Shown here piece by piece: positions 25,052 to 30,622 of a DNA stretch of 30,622 nucleotides. The stretch's first letter is position 1. Each line of letters opens with the position of its first letter. The notes beneath the pieces were generated by a model that saw only the letters and a program-made list of their open reading frames with translations, was not told where the DNA came from and ran no database searches. This DNA is from Bacillota bacterium (GTDB lineage Bacteria > Bacillota > Clostridia > Christensenellales > Aristaeellaceae), in assembly GCA_023425025.1 (NCBI GenBank), contig JAFADG010000022.1:1-30622 (forward strand). Reading direction: 5' to 3'. A program made the position numbers and the translations under genes.

Positions 25052-25082
25052 AAAAAACGCCCATGCGCATAGCACGGGCGTT
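25052..25082 (-). terminator. Intrinsic terminator after hup
   Basis: On the minus strand a stem CGCCCGTGC (25080-25072) with GCATGGGCG (25066-25058), including one G-U pair, runs into six T (25057-25052). It lies about 50 bp after the hup stop and likely separates hup from rqcP, at least partly. Confidence 0.85.
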
Positions 25083-25129
25083 CACGATCAGATTCCGATG
25101 CTGCCTTATCCCTTTCAGGACAAACGGCA

Positions 25130-25405
25130 TTACTCGTTGACGATATCCTTCAGCGCCTTGCCGGGCTTGAACACGGGGGCCTTGGAGGCGTCAATCTTGA
25201 TCTCCTCGCCAGTGCGGGGGTTGCGGGCAGTGCGGGCAGGCCTCTCCTTCACTTCGAAGGAGCCAAAGCCGACGATCTGAACCTTCTCGCCAGCCTTGAG
25301 GGATTCGCTGATGACGTCCACTACAGCGTTGATGACCTTTTCCGCATCCTTCTTGGTCAGGCCGGTTTTGGCGACGATTGCGCTGGACAATTCTGCTTTG
25401 TTCAT
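25130..25405 (-). CDS. hup: DNA-binding protein HU
   Basis: A 91-aa histone-like protein of normal length. It begins MNKAELSSAIVAKTGLTKKDAE. The DNA-binding arm segment is GFGSFEVKERPARTARNPRTG, followed by KIDASKAPVFKPGKALKDIVN. HU bends and compacts DNA non-specifically and forms dimers. GAGGAGG precedes the ATG. It lies between mazG and rqcP, with a 140-bp upstream gap holding an inverted repeat and its own terminator downstream, so it is probably transcribed strongly on its own as well as within the cluster. No clear promoter was found. Confidence 0.97.
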   Translation of the reverse strand: MNKAELSSAIVAKTGLTKKDAEKVINAVVDVISESLKAGEKVQIVGFGSFEVKERPARTARNPRTGEEIKIDASKAPVFKPGKALKDIVNE

Positions 25406-25473
25406 GTAAGTACCTCCTCATTTTTGCCAAGATGCATGATAGATTTTTTACATTTGGGGAAATGCTTGAACCT

Positions 25474-25527
25474 ATATTCGCTCCCGCCCGGCGGATTCCT
25501 GCCGAAATGCTCAAAGCAAGCGAATAT
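25474..25527. promoter_or_regulatory. Nested inverted repeat upstream of hup
   Basis: ATATTCGCT (25474-25482) and AGCGAATAT (25519-25527) are perfect complements 36 bp apart, with CGGC/GCCG (25489-25492 and 25501-25504) nested inside. It is about 70 bp upstream of the hup start, right after mazG. There is no T-run on either side, so it is not a classical terminator. It may be an operator or leader structure. Confidence 0.4.
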
Positions 25528-25545
25528 TCCTTGAAAAGCGTGGAT

Positions 25546-27000
25546 TTATTTCTTTTTTTCCAGCAGCTTTCCCTCTTTCCAGTATACATCCATTTCTGAT
25601 AAAGTCAAGTCCTCCAACGCTTTTCCACCCTCAACAATCATTTTTTCCATCCGTTCAAAGCGGCGGATGAACTTTTCCACAGCTGCCATCAACAATAATT
25701 CTGGCTGTTGTTTGCAAAGGAGCGTTGCGTTGACGACAGCCAAAAGTAGATCGCCCAATTCTTCGCCTGGATCGAATCCTTTTTCCAGCTCTTCCCGCAC
25801 CTCCTGGATTTCCTCCTGCACCTTCTTCAGGGCTTCCAGAGGGTCGTTCCCATCAAAGCCCACCCGCTTCGCCTTCTGCAACACCTTCTGTGCCCGCATC
25901 AGCGCCGGCAGGTGCTTGGGCACATCCGCCATCACGGCGGCCTGGGAAGCAAGGCCCCGCTCCTTGCGCTTCAAATTGTCCCAGCTTGCAAGCACTTCCT
26001 CCGCCGTATCGCACTTCACATCGCCGAAGATGTGGGCGTGACGGGAGATCATTTTGCGGCAGATGGCGGTAGTCACATCCCGGATATCGAACTCCCCGTG
26101 CTGGCTGCCGATCTTGGCATGGAAAACCACCTGCAAAAGCACATCGCCCAGCTCGTCCGCCACATGGTCCATATCCCCGTCGTTGATGGCGCCTACCGCC
26201 TCGTACGCCTCTTCCAAAAGGTAGGGCCTTAAGGTTTCGTGGGTCTGCTCCTTGTCCCAGGGGCAGCCGTCGGGCGCGCGCAGCCTGTCCATCACCTGCA
26301 GAAGGTCGGAAAAATCATAGCGGGTGCGGCTGTTCATCGGCGCGGCCGGCACAAATACGGCGCTGGTATGGTCGTACTTTTTCTGCCGGTCCAGCTCCAG
26401 CAGCGGGATGGATACGCAGGCCCGCCTTGCGCTCTCGCCGGGCGGAAAGAAGAAAATCCCGCTCTCCGCTTCATACAGCGACATCAGCCAGCCCTTGATT
26501 TCTCCTGCCATAAGGCGGCTGTTCAGTTCCGTCACCAGCAGCGCCTCGCCGGGCACAAGCGCGGCGCCAGGCCAGGCGGAAGCGGGCATAACGCGCAGAG
26601 GCTGCCCCGCCGGCAAAACGGGAAGCACGCTTATTACCTGCGCGGACAGCGGCACGCCGGCCAGCACCTCCACCTGCTTTTTCGGTCCCGCCTCCCGAAG
26701 CAGCCCTGCCACGGTGTCGTCCGATATGGGATCGGCCACGCCATAGGCAACCGCGCCCTTTTGCGCCGCTTCCCATAATGTTTGCGCCACCCGCACATTC
26801 AATGCGTCAAAATCATCGCATTCTTCATACAGGGCGTCCAGCGTGTCAAAAACGACGCCCCGCTTTACAAGCGCTTCCGCCGCGTTGTGCTTTCCGGTAC
26901 GCAAAATCACCTTCGAGGCGTTTTTGAATGCCTCCAAAGCCCCAAGCGTCAAATATTCGGGCGCGCCGGGTCCCAGCGGTACAACCACGATCTTTTGCAT
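25546..27000 (-). CDS. mazG: Methylase-like/MazG nucleotide pyrophosphohydrolase fusion (YabN type)
   Basis: A 484-aa protein like Bacillus YabN. Residues about 1-225 form a tetrapyrrole-methylase-like domain starting VVPLGPGAPEYLTLGALEAF. The rest is a full double MazG module. MazG-1 has APDGCPWDKEQTHETLRPYLLEEAYE and DELGDVLLQVVFHAKI, the EExxE/ExxD metal site. MazG-2 has KKVQEEIQEVREELE and EELGDLLLAVVNATL. MazG hydrolyses NTPs/dNTPs to NMPs and PPi as a house-cleaning enzyme; the methylase-like domain's role is unclear. ATG 27000 is chosen for its AAAGGGGGAG site; the longer frame overlaps the upstream flippase gene. It is 13 bp after that gene. Confidence 0.94.
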   Translation of the reverse strand: MQKIVVVPLGPGAPEYLTLGALEAFKNASKVILRTGKHNAAEALVKRGVVFDTLDALYEECDDFDALNVRVAQTLWEAAQKGAVAYGVADPISDDTVAGLLREAGPKKQVEVLAGVPLSAQVISVLPVLPAGQPLRVMPASAWPGAALVPGEALLVTELNSRLMAGEIKGWLMSLYEAESGIFFFPPGESARRACVSIPLLELDRQKKYDHTSAVFVPAAPMNSRTRYDFSDLLQVMDRLRAPDGCPWDKEQTHETLRPYLLEEAYEAVGAINDGDMDHVADELGDVLLQVVFHAKIGSQHGEFDIRDVTTAICRKMISRHAHIFGDVKCDTAEEVLASWDNLKRKERGLASQAAVMADVPKHLPALMRAQKVLQKAKRVGFDGNDPLEALKKVQEEIQEVREELEKGFDPGEELGDLLLAVVNATLLCKQQPELLLMAAVEKFIRRFERMEKMIVEGGKALEDLTLSEMDVYWKEGKLLEKKK

Positions 27001-27013
27001 GAAAACTCCCCCT

Positions 27014-28594
27014 TTATGGCTGCCTGCGCCGTGTAATGTGCAGCGCGCGCAAATCATCCGGCGTAACAGCCTTGAACAACAGCGCCGCTCCGGCATAGGT
27101 AAAGACACCCAAAACAACCAACAAAACCGTTACGGAGCGGCCTGCCGGAAACAGCGCCTTGCCGGCCCAAACCGCCGCGGACATCACCATGGTTGCCGCC
27201 AGCGGCTTTAGCACAAAGCCCTTCCAGTCAAAGGACATGCAGCTGTATTTGAGCACAAAATACAGGTTCGATATCATGCTGACGGTATAACAGGCCAGCG
27301 AGGAAACAGGCGCGCCATGGATATTGATGGAAGGAATACCCACCAGCGTATAGTTCAAAACGACCTTCACCAAAATGCCCGCGATCAGCGTATACATGGG
27401 GATGTACTGCTTGCGCAAGCCCTGCAATATGCTGGTGGTGGCTTGCACCACGATGAACATTACCACCGTCAGGCCGCTCACGGTCAGATATTCGCCCGCC
27501 AGGGCGATATTCTCTGCCGATACACTCCCGCCATAGAAGAAATGCATCAGCGGCTGAGCCAATATGCTCAGGCCCAGGGAACAGGGAAAGCCGATCAGGA
27601 AGGAAAGCCGCAGCCCATGGCTGCTTTGCCTGGCCACCCCCGCATAGTTGCCCCTGGTAAAGAAGCCGGATATGGAGGGCACCAGGCTCATGCCCAGGGC
27701 GACGGAAAAGGCGGTGGGTACGTTGATGAGGTTGATGACCAGCCCGTTATACAGGCCGTACATATCGCGGGCCAAATTCTCCGTATAGCCGATGCTCTGC
27801 AGCCTGGATACCAGCATAACGGAATCCACCCAAACGGAAAGCGGCACGACGCAGGCCCCAAGGGTGATGGGCAAGGCGATTGCGGCCAGGCGCTTCATCA
27901 GCGATTTCATGGGGATAGGCGCCTGTTCAGGGTCCTGTGCATAACCGCCAACCGTTTTCCGGCGGCGCATGAAGGGAAACACGATGTACAAAAGATTTAC
28001 AGCCTCTGTGATGGAAATGCCAAGCAGCGCCCCCGCCGCCGCGTGGGCAACGCTGATACGCATGCCCAGGGCCGCCAGCGGCAGGGCCACCGCCACCTTG
28101 CCCACCTGCTCGATCAGTTGGGAGATGGCGGTGGGCATCATGTCCTGCTGCCCCTGCATGAAGCCGCGGAAGGCGGAGATCACGCAAACCAGAAACAGCG
28201 ACGGCGCAATGGCCATAAACCCAAGCCTCGTCTGGGAGTTTTGAATAACGCTGTCGCTTAAAAATCCGCTCAGCGCAAACATGGCGATCGTCGCAACAAA
28301 GCCAACGGCGGACAGCAGGTACAGCGAGCCCGTAAAGACCCGTTTCGCGTTGTTTGGATCATCCTTGGCCAGGAAATGGGCCACCATGCGGGATACCGCT
28401 GCCGGCAGGCCGGCGGAGGATATGGTCAAAAGCAGCGAATAGGTGGGATATACCAGCGTGTAGATGCCCACGCCGGCCTCGCCCACCAGCCACGTCAGCG
28501 GAATGCGGTACAAAACACCGACCACCTTGCAAATGATGCCGGTGATGCCAAGCACGGTCACGCCGCCCAGAATGGATTTTGTGGTACGGGTCAT
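27014..28594 (-). CDS. SpoVB/YabM-family MOP flippase
   Basis: A 526-aa polytopic membrane protein (about 14 hydrophobic segments) of the MOP/MVF exporter superfamily, which includes SpoVB, YabM/AmJ-like and MurJ-type lipid flippases. The N-terminal GVTVLGITGIICKVVGVLYR and the segment SSAGLPAAVSRMVAHFLA are typical of SpoVB-like proteins, as is AFRGFMQGQQDMMPTAISQ. It likely moves lipid-linked oligosaccharide or lipid II across the membrane, perhaps for cortex or envelope synthesis. Position between spoVT and yabN matches Bacillus yabM. ATG 28594 follows GAGG at nine bases; earlier in-frame ATGs lack good sites. Whether it is sporulation-specific is not decided by sequence. Confidence 0.92.
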   Translation of the reverse strand: MTRTTKSILGGVTVLGITGIICKVVGVLYRIPLTWLVGEAGVGIYTLVYPTYSLLLTISSAGLPAAVSRMVAHFLAKDDPNNAKRVFTGSLYLLSAVGFVATIAMFALSGFLSDSVIQNSQTRLGFMAIAPSLFLVCVISAFRGFMQGQQDMMPTAISQLIEQVGKVAVALPLAALGMRISVAHAAAGALLGISITEAVNLLYIVFPFMRRRKTVGGYAQDPEQAPIPMKSLMKRLAAIALPITLGACVVPLSVWVDSVMLVSRLQSIGYTENLARDMYGLYNGLVINLINVPTAFSVALGMSLVPSISGFFTRGNYAGVARQSSHGLRLSFLIGFPCSLGLSILAQPLMHFFYGGSVSAENIALAGEYLTVSGLTVVMFIVVQATTSILQGLRKQYIPMYTLIAGILVKVVLNYTLVGIPSINIHGAPVSSLACYTVSMISNLYFVLKYSCMSFDWKGFVLKPLAATMVMSAAVWAGKALFPAGRSVTVLLVVLGVFTYAGAALLFKAVTPDDLRALHITRRRQP

Positions 28595-28704
28595 GGAACA
28601 CATCCTCAACCATTTCCGTTTCATGGCAAAAAAATTCCGCAACATGCCTATTATAAGCAATCTGTTGCGGAAGCACAAGCCTGATGCCTTCTCCCATGCG
28701 CCGG

Positions 28705-29259
28705 TTATTGTTCCATTTGGCGGCCTACAATGCCCGCAGCCGTTTCCGCCACCTTCAGCTCCGTATCCCCCATTTTCACGCCCTGTTCCTTGCTCATCAA
28801 AACCACCGCGCCGATGGCCTCGCCGTCGGCGATGATGGGCGACACTACCTGGGCCGTATAGCCTGACATGTCCTCCTCATTGGTAACGGCCACAATTTTC
28901 CCGCCCACCGACCGGTTGATGGCCACTGTTTGCCGGTTGGCAATGGCGGTCTCCAGGTCATGGCTGATGGGTTTGTCACACAGCTCCTTTTTCGATACGC
29001 CGCTGGCGGCCACCACCTGGTCCCGGTCCACGATGCAGGCGATATGGCCGAGGCTGCGGAAAAGAGATTCCGTATAATCTTTGGCAAATCCGGACATTTC
29101 TCCGATAGGCGAATATTTTTTCAAAATCACTTCGCCATCCCGGTCCGTATAAATTTCCAACGGATCTCCTTCCCTGATTCGCAGCGTCCGCCTGATTTCC
29201 TTGGGGATGACGACGCGGCCCAACTCGTCAATCCTGCGCACGATACCCGTTGCCCTCAA
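28705..29259 (-). CDS. spoVT: Stage V sporulation protein T (AbrB-type transcription factor)
   Basis: A 184-aa regulator. The N-terminal swapped-hairpin AbrB domain reads ATGIVRRIDELGRVVIPKE followed by IRRTLRIREGDPLEIY. The C-terminal GAF-like domain (about 55-184) includes IACIVDRDQVVAASG and VVSPIIADGEAIGAVVLMS. In Bacillus, SpoVT tunes late forespore (sigma-G) genes and germination. The start is TTG at 29259, preceded by AAGGAGG at eight bases. It gives the family's usual length (178 aa in B. subtilis) and N-terminus; GTG 29292 would add 11 odd residues. It is the first gene of the leftward yab-type cluster and the main pointer to endospore formation. Confidence 0.95.
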   Translation of the reverse strand: MRATGIVRRIDELGRVVIPKEIRRTLRIREGDPLEIYTDRDGEVILKKYSPIGEMSGFAKDYTESLFRSLGHIACIVDRDQVVAASGVSKKELCDKPISHDLETAIANRQTVAINRSVGGKIVAVTNEEDMSGYTAQVVSPIIADGEAIGAVVLMSKEQGVKMGDTELKVAETAAGIVGRQMEQ

Positions 29260-29292
29260 TGATATGCCCTCCTTGTGTGAGCGGGGCTTCAC

Positions 29293-29613
29293 CGCCTCGC
29301 CGTGATGTTATTGTTTCCCCGCAATGCCCTTTTATTCCGCAGAAAACCATGGAAAAGGACATGCCCTGCTGTCAATTGATGGAGAAGAAGCCAGTGCAAT
29401 GGAAGAGAACTGAAAGTTTCAAAACCCAAAAAGAAGGATATTAGTAAAGTACAGCGAATGATGGATATAAGGTCAAACCAATGTCCATCCTATACGAAAG
29501 GGCGTGGTTCCATTGACCCAGACGCACGACGGAATGCCTTGAAAGAGGAATCATCCAGGCGTGCTTTTTTCATCCCCCCGGGATGAGCTATCTCACATAA
29601 AGGAGCTGTAGCT
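29293..29613 (+). other. Intergenic region between spoVT and hpf with a terminator-like hairpin
   Basis: A 320-bp divergent gap with no gene I can support. Within it GCAC (29524-29527) with GTGC (29561-29564) and GCCT (29536-29539) with AGGC (29557-29560) form an interrupted stem. The stem is followed directly by six T (29565-29570). A small CATCCC/GGGATG hairpin then lies at 29571-29585, just before the hpf ribosome binding site. This looks like a leader terminator or attenuator for hpf. No confident promoter was found for either gene. Confidence 0.4.
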
Positions 29614-30156
29614 ATGAAGACGACCATTACCGGCAAAAATATGACAGTGACCCCCGGCATCACCGAGCGGATCATGAAAAAAACCAACCGCATGGAGCGG
29701 TATTTGGATCAGAATACAGAAATGTTTGTAAGGCTCTCCAAGGAAAAATCCAGCCGGCGCATCGCCGAAATCACCGTTCCTTTTGACGGGGTGACGCTGC
29801 GGGCGGAAGCCTCCGCCGAAGACAACCTGTTCCTGGCCATCGACCAGGCCCTGGCCAAATTGGAAAAGCAGATCCACCGTCACCGCACCAAGCTGGAAAA
29901 GCGGCTGCGGGAGGACGCCTTCAAAAACACCGAGCTGGAATTTATTGAAGACACAGCCGCGGCCGGCGAGGAGCAGCGCAGGGTGGTGCGCACCAAGCAG
30001 TTTACGGTCCGCCCCATGTCGGTGGAGGATGCCACGCTGCAGATGGAACTGCTGGGTCACGCGTTCTTCGTCTTTGTGAACAACGAGACGGAAGAGACCA
30101 ACGTGCTGTACCTGCGCAAGGACGGCAATTTGGGCTTACTGGAACCGGAAAATTAA
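29614..30156 (+). CDS. hpf: Ribosome hibernation-promoting factor, long form
   Basis: A 180-aa long-form HPF. The N-terminal S30AE domain (1-100) begins MKTTITGKNMTVTPGITERI and binds the decoding centre. After a linker (about 105-120) the C-terminal dimerisation domain starts VVRTKQFTVRPMSVEDATLQM and ends LYLRKDGNLGLLEP. That domain joins two 70S ribosomes into inactive 100S particles in stationary phase. AAAGGAG lies about 10 bases before the ATG. A terminator follows. Length is typical of Bacillota. Confidence 0.96.
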   Translation: MKTTITGKNMTVTPGITERIMKKTNRMERYLDQNTEMFVRLSKEKSSRRIAEITVPFDGVTLRAEASAEDNLFLAIDQALAKLEKQIHRHRTKLEKRLREDAFKNTELEFIEDTAAAGEEQRRVVRTKQFTVRPMSVEDATLQMELLGHAFFVFVNNETEETNVLYLRKDGNLGLLEPEN

Positions 30157-30190
30157 CATTGCGAATCCATAGCGAAGGCTTTCATATTTT

Positions 30191-30220
30191 GGGCCGCCGG
30201 ACAACCGGCGGCCCGGCTTT
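30191..30220 (+). terminator. Intrinsic terminator after hpf
   Basis: GGGCCGCCGG (30191-30200) pairs perfectly with CCGGCGGCCC (30205-30214) around ACAA, followed by GGCTTTTAT. Confidence 0.88.
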
Positions 30221-30223
30221 TAT

Positions 30224-30459
30224 CAACAAAGTGGCTTTGCCACTTTGTTGCGTTTTTCCCTCGTTTCACTGCACCAAGGCTGCGCCTTTGTGCGGCCGTT
30301 TGCTCGGGCAAGGAAGAAATTTCTTCGAAATTCCTGCGAAAACCACCGCACATGTCGCTAGTTTTCGATCTGAAATTGGAGGACTTCGGCCCTCCAATGC
30401 CTCCCGGGAGGTTTTTGACAGTCTACAGCGGCCGGCTGCATGTGCTTCGCAGCCGGCCG
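30224..30459. repeat. Run of consecutive hairpins
   Basis: Five more stems lie end to end after the hpf terminator. They are 30224-30250 (12-bp perfect stem, 3-nt loop), about 30270-30292 (10 bp, one mismatch), 30375-30398 (8 bp), CCTCCCGGGAGG at about 30401-30412 followed by TTTTT, and 30429-30459 (11 bp perfect, 9-nt loop). No coding frame with a ribosome binding site crosses it. It could be stacked terminators, a composite palindromic element, or a structured RNA. Confidence 0.55.
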
Positions 30460-30476
30460 TTATAATTCAGTTTCAT

Positions 30477-30622
30477 TTACCCATTTTGTGCTTCAGCCGG
30501 ATGCTGGATTGAAGCTTCAGGATACATCCTTAAAAGTTCTTTGGCAGCGTCCATCGTTAGATTCGGGATTAAAACCGAATATCGGCTTTCATCCACTGGG
30601 ATATCGCCATTGAGTGCATCCC
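30477..30622 (-). CDS. C-terminal fragment of an unidentified protein
   Basis: The minus strand is open from the window edge to TAA at 30477-30479, giving 47 residues beginning DALNGDIPVDESRYSVLIPN and ending in EAQNG. Composition is protein-like, with a predicted helix around MDAAKELLRMYPEA. The start lies outside the window. I do not recognise the family. It faces hpf, and the hairpin run lies between the two genes. Confidence 0.55.
   Translation of the reverse strand, partial: DALNGDIPVDESRYSVLIPNLTMDAAKELLRMYPEASIQHPAEAQNG

Noticed and set aside
24912..25130. Minus-strand 72-residue frame after hup
   Set aside because: It overlaps the hup terminator, has no ribosome binding site and no recognisable family.
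30224..30459. CRISPR array downstream of hpf
   Set aside because: The hairpins differ in sequence and spacing; there are no repeated identical units with spacers and no cas genes in the window.

Overview
The window looks like chromosomal DNA of a Gram-positive, probably endospore-forming member of the Bacillota (class Clostridia or a close relative, plausibly gut- or rumen-associated). The evidence is gene content and order. There is a rimO-pgsA-cinA-recA block followed by rny (RNase Y). There is a spoVT-yabM/spoVB-yabN(mazG)-yabO(rqcP) block like that of Bacillus and Clostridia. Other pointers are a T-box riboswitch, long-form hpf, strong AGGAGG ribosome binding sites, and TTG/GTG starts. 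The DNA is GC-rich by eye. The species cannot be named from this sequence.

Left part (1-6890). A hairpin-rich stretch leads into a two-domain GNAT acetyltransferase. A divergent AraC-type regulator (minus) faces a three-gene sugar-oxidoreductase operon: TIM-barrel isomerase/epimerase, Gfo/Idh/MocA dehydrogenase and SDR dehydrogenase. The shared intergenic region carries a 7-bp direct repeat at exactly 21-bp spacing, a plausible AraC-family operator. Next come a consensus promoter, a complete T-box leader whose specifier reads UGG (Trp), and an orphan TrpB2-type tryptophan synthase beta chain.

Middle-left (6925-14763, minus strand). A secreted protein made of five SH3b repeats is followed by a 145-bp structured repeat. 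Then comes a four-gene sugar operon transcribed leftwards from about 14,730: fucI, araB-like ribulokinase, a GpsA-like dehydrogenase, and a second, divergent fucose/arabinose-isomerase-fold protein. No aldolase or transporter is present. Isomerase plus C5 kinase suggests D-arabinose/L-fucose-type sugars entering as a ketopentose 5-phosphate; the last two genes are the unexplained part.

Middle-right (14898-22740, plus strand). One promoter drives rimO-pgsA-cinA (joined by two ATGA overlaps) and recA. A VOC protein and a convergent secreted SH3b-type protein are inserted before rny. rny starts with TTG and sits behind a consensus promoter and a leader of about 450 nt that contains mutually exclusive helices.

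Right part (22741-30622). A repeat-filled gap contains a truncated GNAT gene. It is followed by a minus-strand housekeeping/sporulation cluster read from right to left: spoVT, yabM/spoVB-type flippase, yabN-type methylase-MazG fusion, hup (HU), rqcP, and fused ispDF. Beyond it lie plus-strand hpf, a run of consecutive hairpins, and the 3' end of an unidentified minus-strand gene cut by the window edge.

The strongest candidates for something new are the rny leader, the sugar operon with two isomerase-fold proteins and a GpsA-like enzyme, and the AraC-controlled three-gene oxidoreductase operon. All three are hypotheses.
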